From Clostridia bacterium (GTDB taxonomy: Bacteria > Bacillota > Clostridia > Lachnospirales > Anaerotignaceae), in the NCBI GenBank assembly GCA_009929735.1, contig RZZU01000001.1:1-64000 (forward strand): a stretch of DNA of 64,000 bases, written 5' to 3'. Below the pieces are notes generated by a model that was not told the DNA's origin, did no database searches, and saw only the letters and a program-made list of their open reading frames with translations. The position numbers and the translations under genes were made by a program. This document shows, one piece after another, positions 53,620 through 63,704 of the stretch. Position 1 is the stretch's first letter; each line of letters opens with the position of its first letter.

Positions 53620-55068
53620 ATGATACATTATATTCTTCAAGGACATGAACTGCAAAATGATGTACAGACGATAATTCAGGTTTTTTATCCCAATCTTCAT
53701 TATAATCGTTCGGAGGAGATTGCACCTTTGGGTTTGTCGGTCGTAAGCTGTATGGAAAAAGGCGTTGCTTCAGCAATGCTTTATCGTGATGGCAAGAAAG
53801 TAAGCGGCTGGTCTATGGAATATCAGGCGGATGAGGCTTCCCAAAAGGAAGAGAAGCGTCTGGTGAAGCGCACGATTTATCAGGTGTTAAAGGAAGAAAC
53901 AGGACTACGCCCCCAATGGGGATTGCTGACAGGCGTTCGTCCTGCGAAGATTATCAGCGGACTTTTGGCCGAGGGAAAAAGCGAGGAGCAATGCTTGGAT
54001 TACCTCATAAAGGATTATCTGGTGATGGAGCATAAGGCAAAGCTGGCACTTATCGTGGCAAAAGCAGAGCAAAAGCTTTTGGGGGGAAACAAACCCAATG
54101 ACATTAGCCTTTATATCGGCATTCCATTTTGCCCAACCAGATGCTTGTACTGTTCCTTTACGGCATACCCCTTGGCACAATATAAAGACAGGGTGGACGA
54201 ATATTTGGATGCCATGTTTTTGGAGTTGGAGTTTTTGGCTTCGTATGCAAAGGACTTTGAACTGAAGAATATTTATATTGGAGGAGGAACGCCTACCTCC
54301 TTGTCTGAACAGCAATTGGAACGGCTTTTGAACAAGGTGGCTGTCCTTTTTGATACGAAAAATATTGAATATACGGTTGAGGCGGGACGTCCTGATACCA
54401 TTACAAGGGAAAAGCTGCGACTGATGAAGGAATATGGTGTGAACCGCATTTCCATCAATCCCCAAACCATGAACGAGGAAACACTGAACCGCATTGGAAG
54501 AAGGCATTCCGTTGAGGATATTCGCCGTGTTTTTCACGAGGCGAGAGAATTGGGGCATGACAACATCAATATGGACTTGATTTTGGGACTGCCTGGGGAA
54601 GAGCCGCAGGATGTGGAGCATACGATGCAGGAAATTTTGGCACTGGCACCAGATAACATTACGGTGCACACCTTGGCGGTCAAAAGAGCTTCCCGTTTGA
54701 AGGAAGAGATTGACCAACACACCTTGGCAACGGCGGAGGCTTTGGAAAAAATGCTTGCGACTACGGCGGAATATGCCGAAAAAATGGGCATGGAGCCTTA
54801 TTATATGTACCGACAGAAAAATATGGTAGGGAATTTTGAAAATATTGGATACTGTCATCCCGGAAAAGAGGGCGCATATAACGTTCAAATCATGGAGGAA
54901 AAACAGACGATTTTAGCAGCAGGCGCAGGCGCAACCACAAAAACTGTGGATCCGGATACGGATAAAATCGAGCGTGTTTTTAATGTCAAGAGCGTTGAGG
55001 ATTATATCACGAGAATTGATGAAATGATTGAACGCAAGAAAAAGGGATTACCTAAAGGAGGATTGTAA
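53620..55068 (+). CDS. hemZ: HemZ-family radical SAM protein
   Basis: HemN-like protein of 482 residues. The N-terminal 150 residues are specific to the HemZ group. The radical SAM motif C171-P-T-R-C175-L-Y-C178 is followed by the aromatic F, and by IYIGGGTPTSLS and LILGLPGE. Family members are annotated as coproporphyrinogen III dehydrogenases, but no other haem gene lies here, so the substrate is uncertain. The stop codon overlaps the hisS start by one base. Confidence 0.93.
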   Translation: MIHYILQGHELQNDVQTIIQVFYPNLHYNRSEEIAPLGLSVVSCMEKGVASAMLYRDGKKVSGWSMEYQADEASQKEEKRLVKRTIYQVLKEETGLRPQWGLLTGVRPAKIISGLLAEGKSEEQCLDYLIKDYLVMEHKAKLALIVAKAEQKLLGGNKPNDISLYIGIPFCPTRCLYCSFTAYPLAQYKDRVDEYLDAMFLELEFLASYAKDFELKNIYIGGGTPTSLSEQQLERLLNKVAVLFDTKNIEYTVEAGRPDTITREKLRLMKEYGVNRISINPQTMNEETLNRIGRRHSVEDIRRVFHEARELGHDNINMDLILGLPGEEPQDVEHTMQEILALAPDNITVHTLAVKRASRLKEEIDQHTLATAEALEKMLATTAEYAEKMGMEPYYMYRQKNMVGNFENIGYCHPGKEGAYNVQIMEEKQTILAAGAGATTKTVDPDTDKIERVFNVKSVEDYITRIDEMIERKKKGLPKGGL

Positions 55069-56315
55069 TGATACAGTTGGTGAAAGGGACAAAGGATATT
55101 TTTGCGGCAGAGGTAAACGCTTGGCAGGAAATCGAGAAAAAAATGAGGGATATTTGCCAGACCTTCGGTATCGGTGAAATCAGAACACCGATTATTGAGT
55201 TTACAGAGCTTTTTGTGCGTGGCGTTGGCGAAACAACGGATATTGTGCAAAAAGAAATGTATACCTTTACGGATGACGGGGACAGATCCTTAACCTTACG
55301 TCCTGAGGGGACGGCAGGCGTTGCCCGTGCATATATTGAGCACGGGATGCATAATCAGGCGCAGCCAACGAAGCTTTACTACATCTCTCCTACCTTCCGC
55401 TGTGAAAACACACAGGCAGGGCGTCAGCGTCAGTTTCACCAATTTGGGGTGGAAATGCTGGGTTCCTACAGTCCTGCGCAGGATGCGGAGGCAATTTCAG
55501 TGGCGGCAGCGTTGCTTGAGGAAATGGGAATTGAGGGTGTTGAGCTGCGGATGAACAGCTTAGGCTGCCCCGAATGCCGCAGCCGTTACAACAAAACCTT
55601 AAGAGAATTTATTGGACAAAATCTGGATAAGCTTTGCCCTACTTGCAAGGAGCGTTTTGACAAAAACCCGCTGCGTGTTTTGGATTGCAAAGAGGAGCAC
55701 TGTAAGGGGATTATTGAAAATGCACCCTCGGTTTTGGAATGTCTGGATGGGGAATGCAGAGAGCATTTCCAAAAGGTACAGGATATTTTAACTCAAATGG
55801 GCATTGCCTTTACCATTGACCCCAAAATTGTACGTGGTTTGGATTATTATACGAGAACGGTTTTTGAATTTGTTTCTGATGGTTTAACCGTTTGCGGCGG
55901 CGGTCGTTATGACAACTTGATTGAGGAATGTGGTGGCAAGCCAACAGGTGCGGTTGGGTTTGGTTTGGGCATTGAACGGCTAGTTATGATTTTAGAAAAG
56001 CAAAAGGGTGAAATTTCGGAAACTTCTGCAAGAGATGTTTTTGTCGGCTCTATGGGCGAGAAGGGCTTTTTGAAGGCACAAGGTCTGACCTTGGGGTTGA
56101 GAAAGGCAGGAATTTCTGCGGATTGCGATACAGTGGAAAGAAGCGTTAAGGCACAAATGAAATATGCAAATAAAATTGGCGCAAAATATTCCCTTGTCAT
56201 TGGCGACAGCGAGTTGGAAAATGGCACGGTAGAATTGAAAGAGATGGAAACCGGAGAAAAAACAACGGTTGTGATTGCAGAGTTACCCTTTGTTTTGGCA
56301 GAAAAATGCAGATAA
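55068..56315 (+). CDS. hisS: Histidyl-tRNA synthetase
   Basis: Class II aminoacyl-tRNA synthetase. 415 residues. Motif 2 region RPEGTAGVARAYIEHGM and YYISPTFRCENTQAGRQRQF, His-specific RGLDYYTRTVFEF near 262, motif 3 AVGFGLGIERLVMIL, C-terminal anticodon domain. AAAGGAGG within hemZ provides the ribosome-binding site, coupling the two genes. Confidence 0.97.
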   Translation: MIQLVKGTKDIFAAEVNAWQEIEKKMRDICQTFGIGEIRTPIIEFTELFVRGVGETTDIVQKEMYTFTDDGDRSLTLRPEGTAGVARAYIEHGMHNQAQPTKLYYISPTFRCENTQAGRQRQFHQFGVEMLGSYSPAQDAEAISVAAALLEEMGIEGVELRMNSLGCPECRSRYNKTLREFIGQNLDKLCPTCKERFDKNPLRVLDCKEEHCKGIIENAPSVLECLDGECREHFQKVQDILTQMGIAFTIDPKIVRGLDYYTRTVFEFVSDGLTVCGGGRYDNLIEECGGKPTGAVGFGLGIERLVMILEKQKGEISETSARDVFVGSMGEKGFLKAQGLTLGLRKAGISADCDTVERSVKAQMKYANKIGAKYSLVIGDSELENGTVELKEMETGEKTTVVIAELPFVLAEKCR

Positions 56316-56330
56316 ATTATTTGCTGGTCA

Positions 56331-56366
56331 AAAATGCCTCTTGCTTTATTGCGGAGGCGTTTTTCT
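56331..56366 (+). terminator. Terminator after hisS
   Basis: AAAAATGCCTC and GGAGGCGTTTTTC form the stem, with a T-run. Confidence 0.8.
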
Positions 56367-56371
56367 TTAGG

Positions 56372-56409
56372 GAAACTTCAACAGCATTCGGAAACTTCAA
56401 CAGCATTCG
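56372..56409 (+). repeat. Tandem duplication of 19 bp
   Basis: GAAACTTCAACAGCATTCG occurs twice back to back. The flanks TTTAGG and TTAGG recall MITE ends, so this may be a rearranged remnant. Confidence 0.6.
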
Positions 56410-56460
56410 TTAGGAGGAAAAGGGATTTATCGTTTATGGATGGTTTACCATTTGATGTCC

Positions 56461-56489
56461 TTGTATTCGGGATGGGAAAGTGATAGTAT
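56461..56489 (+). promoter_or_regulatory. Promoter of trkAH
   Basis: TTGTAT, 17 bases, TAGTAT. Confidence 0.45.
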
Positions 56490-56556
56490 AGTTTGATAAT
56501 GAAGGGGTTGCCGCTGGGTTTATTATAGAATTGGCGAATCTCAAGGAGGAAGTAAA

Positions 56557-57915
56557 TTGAAGATCGTAATTGTAGGGGACGGAAAGGTAGGCGGTACCAT
56601 TGCCAATCAACTTTCCTTAGAAGGACATGATGTTATTGTAATCGATAATAATGCAACAGTATTGGCGCAGTCCGGCAATACAATGGACGTTTTTTGCATC
56701 GAAGGAAACGGAGCTACAGCTTCCGTTTTAAAAGATGCCGGAGTGCAGAATGCCGATGTCTTGATTGCCGCAACCTCTGCGGATGAAGTGAATATGCTGT
56801 GCTGTTTATTGGGCAAAAAGCTTGGAGCCAAGCATACCATTGCCCGTGTTCGTAATCCTGAATATTTTGCGCAGATGAACCTGATCAAGGAAGAACTGGG
56901 GCTGAGTATGGCGGTAAATCCTGAATTGGCGGCCGCAACGGAAATTTCCCGATTGCTTCGCTTTCCCTCAGCAATTAAAATAGAACCCTTTGCCCGTGGA
57001 AGGGTTGAGCTGGTTGAGTTAAAAATACCGGAGCATAGCCCCCTGGATGGTATGCCGCTTTGGGCAATTTATAAGGAGTTTCAAGTAAAAATACTGATTT
57101 GTGCAGTGCAGCGAGCCGGAGAGGTGATTATCCCCAGCGGTGACTTTGTATTGAAATCTGGAGATAAAATTAATGTTACGGCCTCTCATATTGAAATTTC
57201 AAATTTTTTTCGTACCATTGGAATTTTCCGCAGCGGTGTAAAATCTGTTATGATTATTGGCGGCGGCAGGATTGCTTATTATCTGGCAAAGGAGCTAAAT
57301 GCCATCCATGTTAAAGTGAAAATTATTGAAAGAGATTTAAAACGATGCGAGTATCTTTGTGAGATGCTGCCTGATTCCGTCATCATTCACGGCGACGGTA
57401 CGGAGAAGGATTTGTTGCACGAAGAAGGCTTGGAGAAAACAGACGCCTTTGTTACTTTAACGGGAATGGACGAGGAAAACATTATTGTGGCGTTATATGC
57501 CAAGGAAAAAAAGGTTTCAAAGGTCATTGCAAAGGTAAATAAAATTTCATTTTATGAGATTATGGATAATTTGAATATTGACAGCTTTATTTCTCCTAAA
57601 ACCATTGCTGCGCAAAACATTGTAAGGTATGTTCGTGCGATGAAAAATTCTATGAGAAGTAATAACGTTGTGACCTTACATACCATGATAAATGATCAGG
57701 TTGAGGCTGTGGAATTTAAGGTCAAGGAGGACTCCGCTATTGTTGGAATTCCGCTAAAGAATTTTAAAAGAAGAGATGGGCTAATTGTAGCTTCCATTAT
57801 TCGGGGCACGCAAATCATTATTCCCAGCGGAAATGATACGATAGAAAAAGGTGATAATGTTGTTGTTGTTACAACAAAAAAACACTTTACCGATTTAAAT
57901 CAAATTCAAAAATAA
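56557..57915 (+). CDS. trkA: Trk potassium uptake regulator TrkA
   Basis: Cytoplasmic NAD(H)/ATP-binding gating subunit of a K+ transporter. 452 residues, two tandem RCK units: N-terminal Rossmann VIVGDGKVGGTIANQL (residue 3 onwards) with TrkA-C near 140-220, and a second MIIGGGRIAYYLAKEL near 233 with TrkA-C near 370-450. TTG start with AAGGAGG. trkH follows after 14 bases. Confidence 0.95.
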   Translation: MKIVIVGDGKVGGTIANQLSLEGHDVIVIDNNATVLAQSGNTMDVFCIEGNGATASVLKDAGVQNADVLIAATSADEVNMLCCLLGKKLGAKHTIARVRNPEYFAQMNLIKEELGLSMAVNPELAAATEISRLLRFPSAIKIEPFARGRVELVELKIPEHSPLDGMPLWAIYKEFQVKILICAVQRAGEVIIPSGDFVLKSGDKINVTASHIEISNFFRTIGIFRSGVKSVMIIGGGRIAYYLAKELNAIHVKVKIIERDLKRCEYLCEMLPDSVIIHGDGTEKDLLHEEGLEKTDAFVTLTGMDEENIIVALYAKEKKVSKVIAKVNKISFYEIMDNLNIDSFISPKTIAAQNIVRYVRAMKNSMRSNNVVTLHTMINDQVEAVEFKVKEDSAIVGIPLKNFKRRDGLIVASIIRGTQIIIPSGNDTIEKGDNVVVVTTKKHFTDLNQIQK

Positions 57916-57929
57916 AATGGAGAATAATT

Positions 57930-59381
57930 ATGAATTATCATATGATGTCCTATATATTAGGCAATATTTTGCGGGTGGAAGGGTTATTCCTTTGTGCGCC
58001 TGCGTTGCTTGCCGTATATTATGGGGAAAAAAAATCTCTTTTTGCTTTCCTTCTTACGATTTGCACAGCAATGATCATTGGTTCAATTCTCGTAAGAGCC
58101 GAACCGAAGGACAAAAAAATTTACGGGCGTGAAGGCTTTGTCATTGTGGCACTTGCGTGGATTGTTATGTCTATTTTTGGGGCAATGCCCTTTTATTTCA
58201 GTGGTGCCATAGAAGGTGCTGTAAACTGCTTCTTTGAAACAGTATCCGGTTTTACAACAACAGGCGCATCGATACTGAAGGAGATTGAAGCTTTGCCCAT
58301 GAGTATTTTATTTTGGCGAAGCTTTACCCACTGGATCGGCGGTATGGGGATTTTGGTGTTTATGCTGGCAATTATGCCTGCTGTGGATGAGCGTTCCATG
58401 CACTTAATGCGTGCCGAAGCACCGGGGCCTCTTGTAAGCAAGCTGGTGCCAAAGGTAAAATCAACAGCAAAGCTTTTATATGGGATTTATGTAATTTTAA
58501 CGTTGGCGGAAATTGTTTTGCTATTTTTTGGGGGGATGCCCTTATTTGACAGCATTGTGAATACATTTTCAACGGCAGGAACAGGCGGCTTCGCCATAAA
58601 AAACGCAAGCATTGCTACATATGATTATCCCTATTTTGAGTATGTGATTACCATATTCATGTTCTTGTTCAGCGTGAATTTTAATTTATACTATTTACTC
58701 TTAATCAAGGATACGAGAAGTGTATTCAAAAATGAGGAATTTAGGTATTTTGCAGGCATTATTTTGCTTTCCATCGGAATTATAACGGTTAATATTTTAA
58801 AGCTTTATCCTACGGCAGAGAGTGCTTTTCGGCATTCGGCTTTTCAGGTTTTGTCAATTATCAGTACAACGGGTTTTGTCACCGCAAATTTTGATCTTTG
58901 GCCGGAGCTGTCTAAAACACTGCTTATTCTTCTAACAATTGTGGGTGCGTGCGGAGGCTCTACGGGCGGCGGTATTAAGGTTTCCCGTTTGATTATTTTG
59001 CTGAAGATGGCGGGGAGAGAAATCCGTCATATCATTCATCCCAGATCGGTAAATATTATTAAATTAGATGGACATCGGGTGGATGAAGAAATTACCCGTG
59101 GTGTAACAGGCTTTATTATTGTGTATCTGTTTATTATTTCAGGGTCCTTCTTGTTAATATCAATAAATAATTATGATTTTACGACTTCTATTACTTCTGT
59201 TTTAACTTGCTTAGGCAACGTAGGTCCAGGTTTAAGCAAGGTTGGGCCAATTGAGAACTATGGTTTTTTTTCTGATTTTTCTAAATTGGTTCTATGCTTA
59301 GATATGCTGTTGGGCAGATTGGAAATTTTTCCGATTATTATGCTGTTTTCACCGGCTGTTTGGCGAAGAAGCTATATGTAA
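57930..59381 (+). CDS. trkH: Trk potassium uptake membrane subunit TrkH
   Basis: K+ channel-like transporter. 483 residues in four membrane-pore-membrane repeats plus extra helices. The four selectivity-filter loops are visible: SGFTTTGAS, STAGTGGFA, STTGFVTAN and LGNVGPGLS, each with the conserved Gly. Pairs with the cytoplasmic TrkA encoded upstream. A TGCAAAA/TTTTGCA hairpin follows the stop at about 59399. Confidence 0.96.
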   Translation: MNYHMMSYILGNILRVEGLFLCAPALLAVYYGEKKSLFAFLLTICTAMIIGSILVRAEPKDKKIYGREGFVIVALAWIVMSIFGAMPFYFSGAIEGAVNCFFETVSGFTTTGASILKEIEALPMSILFWRSFTHWIGGMGILVFMLAIMPAVDERSMHLMRAEAPGPLVSKLVPKVKSTAKLLYGIYVILTLAEIVLLFFGGMPLFDSIVNTFSTAGTGGFAIKNASIATYDYPYFEYVITIFMFLFSVNFNLYYLLLIKDTRSVFKNEEFRYFAGIILLSIGIITVNILKLYPTAESAFRHSAFQVLSIISTTGFVTANFDLWPELSKTLLILLTIVGACGGSTGGGIKVSRLIILLKMAGREIRHIIHPRSVNIIKLDGHRVDEEITRGVTGFIIVYLFIISGSFLLISINNYDFTTSITSVLTCLGNVGPGLSKVGPIENYGFFSDFSKLVLCLDMLLGRLEIFPIIMLFSPAVWRRSYM

Positions 59382-59529
59382 AATTCACGTTCGCAAAATG
59401 CAAAAGGCTTTTTTGCAAGGGTTTGTAAGGGGAAGCTTGTGCGAAGAAAACACGGTTTTTTGCGCTGCTAGCTTGACAAAAGATGAAAGCAACTGGGGTT
59501 TTTTCAAAGAGGGAAGATTGTCAATACAT

Positions 59530-59563
59530 AAGAAAAAGCAGCCATTAGGCTGCTTTTTCTTAT
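59530..59563 (+). terminator. Strong terminator after trkH
   Basis: AAGAAAAAGCAGCC and GGCTGCTTTTTCTT pair perfectly around a four-base loop; works in both directions. Confidence 0.92.
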
Positions 59564-59621
59564 TAAGGGGAGGTGTATGTATCATTTATATCAACAATTA
59601 AGGTTAGCGGGCTTTTGAAAA

Positions 59622-59767
59622 GACAGTATGCTTTTTTTGCGAAAGGCAAGAAACATTTTAATCGGTCAATTGCCTGCAAGCTGTCTTATTATCATTTTGG
59701 AAGGGGCCTGCAGCAACTCGGGGAAGAAGCCGCAGGCAGAAGTAAAAGGGGGCGTCCTTTTGACTTC
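59622..59767 (+). other. Candidate structured RNA of three consecutive hairpins
   Basis: P1: GACAG (59622-59626) with CTGTC (59681-59685), enclosing GGCAA (59645-59649) with TTGCC (59670-59674). P2: GCCTGC (59706-59711) with GCAGGC (59732-59737). P3: GAAGT plus AAAAGG (59739-59749) with CCTTTT plus ACTTC (59756-59767), 11 pairs with one bulge. No terminator-like T-run and no plausible gene; the 66-codon frame from 59573 lacks a spaced ribosome-binding site. The remainder of 59768-59914 has a CTTAAGC/GCTTAAG stem-loop only. Confidence 0.45.
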
Positions 59768-59914
59768 TCCTAAAGTTTACAATAAAAATGTGTATAATTT
59801 ATGAATGGAAGCTTAAGCAACGCTTAAGGAAGTTTAAGAATATATATAGAAAATCCTTGATTTTATTTTCTTTTTCAGGAAAGCTATGTTTGTATGGTTG
59901 TTTTTAACGGTTTA

Positions 59915-59923
59915 TGATATACT
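59915..59923 (+). promoter_or_regulatory. Possible extended -10 promoter of the small membrane protein gene
   Basis: TGATATACT-like extended -10 (TATACT at 59918-59923), 43 bases before the start codon. Confidence 0.4.
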
Positions 59924-59965
59924 GGTGGACAAGCGGAATGAATGCAACAAGAAAGGAAGAGGACA

Positions 59966-60163
59966 ATGTACGAATCTGGAGAAAACAAGAAAAATCCAAA
60001 CAAAATGGAATTTATTTTTCAGATAGGCATAATTGTCTTTTTAATATTAGGCGCTGTGATAAAACAGGCGTCTTGGCTATTTTGGATATTGGGCATCCTG
60101 TGTGCGATTGGCTGGGTGTTTTTTGTACAAAAGAAGCGAAGGAAGGAAGATCAGGACAACTAA
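59966..60163 (+). CDS. Small two-helix membrane protein of unknown function
   Basis: 65 residues: charged N-terminus (MYESGENKKNPNKME), helix FIFQIGIIVFLILGAVI, short turn, helix WLFWILGILCAIGWVFFV, then a Lys/Arg/Asp tail (QKKRRKEDQDN). The ATG at 59966 has GGAAGAGG upstream; an ATG eight codons earlier is possible. Ordinary base composition and codon use suggest a real gene. I do not recognise the family. It precedes lepA with a separate promoter between them. Confidence 0.55.
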   Translation: MYESGENKKNPNKMEFIFQIGIIVFLILGAVIKQASWLFWILGILCAIGWVFFVQKKRRKEDQDN

Positions 60164-60207
60164 GTGATATTGTGCAAAGGGAAGGAACGTGAAACTGGCG
60201 AATTCCT

Positions 60208-60237
60208 TTGACGCAGCACTCTTTTTTGTGATATAAT
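60208..60237 (+). promoter_or_regulatory. Promoter of lepA
   Basis: TTGACG, 18 bases, perfect TATAAT; leader of about 120 bases. Confidence 0.7.
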
Positions 60238-60361
60238 CGGTAGGATTTTAGCGGAGAATGGCTTGCCTTTTGTTGGAAGCCAGATTGGTTTTGTGGCAAA
60301 AGGATTGTTTTGCGACAACGCAAAGTTCCGCAATTTAATTTAGATTTTAGGAGGGGAATTC

Positions 60362-62173
60362 ATGTCCGACAGACAAAAGAATATCCGAAATTTTTGTATC
60401 GTGGCGCATATTGACCACGGCAAATCCACTTTGGCGGACAGACTGATTCAGAAAACAGGCTTGCTTACAGACAGGGAAATGCAGGAGCAGGTTTTGGATA
60501 ATATGGATTTGGAAAGAGAAAGGGGCATCACCATTAAATCTCAGGCGGTGCGTCTTGTTTATCGTGCAAATGATGGTGAAGAATATGAGTTTAATTTAAT
60601 TGATACACCGGGACACGTGGATTTTAACTATGAAGTTTCCAGAAGCTTAGCGGCTTGCGAGGGAGCTATTTTAATTGTGGATGCGGCACAAGGCATTGAA
60701 GCACAAACCTTGGCGAATGTTTATTTGGCACTGGATAATAATTTGGAGATTTTGCCTGTAATCAATAAAATTGACTTACCCAGCGCAAACCCTGCATGGG
60801 CCAAACAGGAAATTGAAGATATTATTGGTATTCCTGCGATGGATGCACCTGAAATTTCCGCAAAAAATGGAATTAACATTGAAGAGGTTTTGGAGCGTGT
60901 TGTTACAGATATTCCGGCACCCAGCGGTGATCCTGAAGCGTCCCTGAAAGCATTGATTTTTGACTCTGTTTATGACCAATACAGGGGTGTCATTGTTTTA
61001 ATGCGTGTATTTGATGGAAGCATTAAAAAGGGAAGCAAGGTCAAAATGATGGCAACGGGCAAGGAATTTGACGTCATAGAGGTTGGTATTTTTGGCCCCG
61101 GCCGCTATATCCCTACGGACGAGTTAAAGACAGGTATGGTAGGTTATTTTACGGCAAGCATTAAAAATGTTGCGGATACCCGTGTGGGTGATACCGTTAC
61201 GGATGCGCTTTCACCTACTGCCGAGGCATTGCACGGATACAAAAAGGTAAACCCGATGGTTTATTGCGGCGTATTCCCTGTAGATGGGGCAAAATATCCC
61301 GAGTTAAGAGATGCTTTGGAAAAATTGCAGCTCAATGATGCGGCGTTATTTTTTGAACCAGAAACCTCTGTTGCGTTGGGCTTCGGTTTCCGCTGCGGTT
61401 TTTTAGGACTGTTGCATTTGGAAATTGTTCAAGAAAGATTGGAAAGAGAATATAATTTGGATTTAGTCACAACTGCACCTAGTGTTATTTATAAGGTTTA
61501 CCTTACGGATGGTACGGATTTTGATTTATCCAACCCAAGCAATATGCCCGATCCCGCTCGTATTACCAAGATGGAGGAGCCCATTGTTAAGGCGGAAATT
61601 ATGCTTCCTAAGGATTATATCGGGGCGGTTATGGAGCTTTGTCAGCAAAGACGAGGGGAATACATCAGCATGGAATATCTGGATGATAGCAGAGCGGTGC
61701 TGACTTATGAAATGCCCTTAAATGAAATCATTTATGATTTCTTTGATGTTTTAAAATCCAGAAGCCGTGGCTATGCTTCCTTTGATTATACGCTGATTGG
61801 CTATAAGGAGAGCGAGCTGGTGAAGCTGGATATTTTGGTAAACAAAGAAGCGGTGGATGCCCTTTCCTTCATTTTGCATAAGTCCTCTGCCACGGAAAGA
61901 GGCAGAAAGATGTGCGAAAAGCTGAAGAAGGAAATCCCCAGACATCAGTTTGAAATACCCATACAGGCATCAATCGGTAGCAAGATTGTTGCAAGAGAAA
62001 CCATTAGTGCCCTTCGAAAAGACGTTTTGGCAAAATGCTATGGCGGCGATATTACTCGAAAAAAGAAGCTGCTGGAGAAACAGAAAGAGGGCAAGAAGCG
62101 TATGCGTCAGATTGGCAGCGTAGAAGTGCCGCAACAGGCGTTTATGAGCGTATTAAAGCTGGAAGAAGAATAG
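60362..62173 (+). CDS. lepA: Elongation factor 4 (LepA)
   Basis: Ribosome-associated GTPase related to EF-G. 603 residues. G1 AHIDHGKST near 16, G3 DTPGHVDF, G4 NKIDLP; EF-G-like domains II, III and V, and the LepA-specific C-terminal domain (about 490-603, rich in Lys/Arg, [20 protein letters not shown]). AGGAGGGG precedes the ATG. Confidence 0.98.
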   Translation: MSDRQKNIRNFCIVAHIDHGKSTLADRLIQKTGLLTDREMQEQVLDNMDLERERGITIKSQAVRLVYRANDGEEYEFNLIDTPGHVDFNYEVSRSLAACEGAILIVDAAQGIEAQTLANVYLALDNNLEILPVINKIDLPSANPAWAKQEIEDIIGIPAMDAPEISAKNGINIEEVLERVVTDIPAPSGDPEASLKALIFDSVYDQYRGVIVLMRVFDGSIKKGSKVKMMATGKEFDVIEVGIFGPGRYIPTDELKTGMVGYFTASIKNVADTRVGDTVTDALSPTAEALHGYKKVNPMVYCGVFPVDGAKYPELRDALEKLQLNDAALFFEPETSVALGFGFRCGFLGLLHLEIVQERLEREYNLDLVTTAPSVIYKVYLTDGTDFDLSNPSNMPDPARITKMEEPIVKAEIMLPKDYIGAVMELCQQRRGEYISMEYLDDSRAVLTYEMPLNEIIYDFFDVLKSRSRGYASFDYTLIGYKESELVKLDILVNKEAVDALSFILHKSSATERGRKMCEKLKKEIPRHQFEIPIQASIGSKIVARETISALRKDVLAKCYGGDITRKKKLLEKQKEGKKRMRQIGSVEVPQQAFMSVLKLEEE

Positions 62174-62222
62174 AAAAAAACAGAGGGAATGTTGCTTGTC
62201 GCAATGTTTCCTCTGTTTTTAT
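62174..62222 (+). terminator. Terminator after lepA
   Basis: AAAAAAACAGAGG and CCTCTGTTTTT with an inner TTGC/GCAA pair. Confidence 0.9.
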
Positions 62223-62429
62223 GTATAAGCCGTTTTTTGTCATAACCATTTTCTTGGTGTGGGTTGGCAAAGATGCCAGACGGCGCACTTTGCGTGTTTT
62301 TGCTGCTGTTTGCATTAGTTTTACAAACCATTTAGTTTTCATTGCTGTCAGGTGAAGACATGCTTGGCATCCAAAAAGCCAGTGCAAAGCACCGAATGAA
62401 TTTTCTCGCATAAAAACAATGAAAAAACC
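62223..62429. other. Gene-free stretch with protein-like frames
   Basis: Both strands give moderately protein-like but interrupted frames (for example RRTLRVFAAVCISFTNHLVF on the plus strand). I see no gene; it may be a decayed or repetitive segment. Confidence 0.2.
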
Positions 62430-62461
62430 AAGGGAAACGCTGATTCATTCCATGCTTCCTT
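62430..62461 (+). mobile_element. MITE remnant (end-to-end)
   Basis: AGGGAAACGCTGATTCATTC joined to CATGCTTCCTTA: the left end of the MITE family followed directly by what looks like its right tip, as an internal deletion would leave. It abuts the stop codon of the MFS gene. Confidence 0.5.
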
Positions 62462-63686
62462 AAAGACAGTTTTTATCCATCTGACAGGGTTCTGCGTTGA
62501 CAACAGAATCGGGTTTTTCCAAATCCTTGAACGCTGTATTTTGTACACCCAGAAGAAAGAATGCCATTCCAACGATACACACTGCCGTAAAAAGCCATAG
62601 CATGACGTTTACATTGAAATACTGTAAAATATAGCCGCCCGTAAGACTGCCCAGAATATTTCCGACGGTAATGCCGATTGTAATCAGAGCCTGCCCTTTG
62701 ACTTGATCATGCTTGCCTAAAGCAAAGCTAACGTAATACACGATCGCCGCCGTGAATGGGGCAAAGGAGATGGCCTGAAAGCTTAAGGCTAGATAAAGAA
62801 GGGTCAAATTTGAGGCGAGGGTAACGCCGACAACCTTTAAGACAAAGAAAACTGCTGTAAAACGCAATAATTTACCACAATCCCATTTGCGGATGATTTT
62901 TGTGCATAAAAGCATAGCGGGTACTTCCAAAACTGCCGTAAAAGCCATAATTTGCCCCAGTGCTTCATTTCCTTTTCCAATACGGTTTAAAATATGGATC
63001 ATATAGTTATTCAGTGCACTATGAGAAACGAAAATACACGCAATTCCTACTACAAGCAGGGCGAAGCGTGGATTATTTTTTAAAACCGCAAGGGTGCCAC
63101 CCTGTACCAAATCAACCGCTTGGGGGCTGCCCATATCCGGAAATTTGTGCAGGAGAAGAAGAATCAGTATCACTAATCCGCAAGAGATTACGGGTAAGCA
63201 TTGTGTAGAAAAAACAACCGTCAGCGTCCCTAAAAAAAATGTCAAAATAGAGTAGGACAAGGACCCGATACCCCGTGCTACGCCAAAATTAAGCGGAACT
63301 CCGTTTTGTATCAGCTGTATGCCCAGCGCGCTTAGCAGGGGCTGTACAGAAAGTTGTAAAAGAATCAGAAGGCTGTACAAGAGCGCAATGATAATCGTAG
63401 GCGGTTTTAGTGCAATCAAAAGCACAAAAGGAATGATTTGGGCAAAACAAAGAAGCATAAAAGCTCCCTTTACGGTAAACCGTGTTCCTTTATCCGCCGC
63501 AGCGGCAATGAGAGGCTGCAAAAGTACAGAAAGAAAGCATGAAACAGCAATCAATGTCCCAATACTGCCATTGGAAAAAACATGATCCAAAAGAAATACA
63601 GCCGCAAAGCTTAATATGCAACCGTAACTCATCCAATATAAGCCCTGTAATGCACCGTAGAAATAGATGAAAGTATCCTTTTTCAT
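62460..63686 (-). CDS. MFS transporter (LacY/MFS_1-like)
   Basis: 408 residues, twelve hydrophobic helices; resembles the MFS_1-like group that includes the phenylpropionate and nucleoside/sugar permeases (FYFYGALQ-type start, FGVARGIGSLSYSI, GGYILQYFNV). The substrate is not evident. GAGGTC lies seven bases before the ATG; the gene follows map by 18 bases on the same strand, so the two may be co-transcribed. Its stop codon lies at the edge of a MITE remnant. Confidence 0.85.
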   Translation of the reverse strand: MKKDTFIYFYGALQGLYWMSYGCILSFAAVFLLDHVFSNGSIGTLIAVSCFLSVLLQPLIAAAADKGTRFTVKGAFMLLCFAQIIPFVLLIALKPPTIIIALLYSLLILLQLSVQPLLSALGIQLIQNGVPLNFGVARGIGSLSYSILTFFLGTLTVVFSTQCLPVISCGLVILILLLLHKFPDMGSPQAVDLVQGGTLAVLKNNPRFALLVVGIACIFVSHSALNNYMIHILNRIGKGNEALGQIMAFTAVLEVPAMLLCTKIIRKWDCGKLLRFTAVFFVLKVVGVTLASNLTLLYLALSFQAISFAPFTAAIVYYVSFALGKHDQVKGQALITIGITVGNILGSLTGGYILQYFNVNVMLWLFTAVCIVGMAFFLLGVQNTAFKDLEKPDSVVNAEPCQMDKNCL

Positions 63687-63704
63687 TTTTTTGACCTCAT
63701 ATTT

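Noticed and set aside
59573..59773. 66-codon ORF after the trkH terminator
   Set aside because: GTG start directly abutting the AGG site, no family resemblance, and the sequence is dominated by three hairpins.
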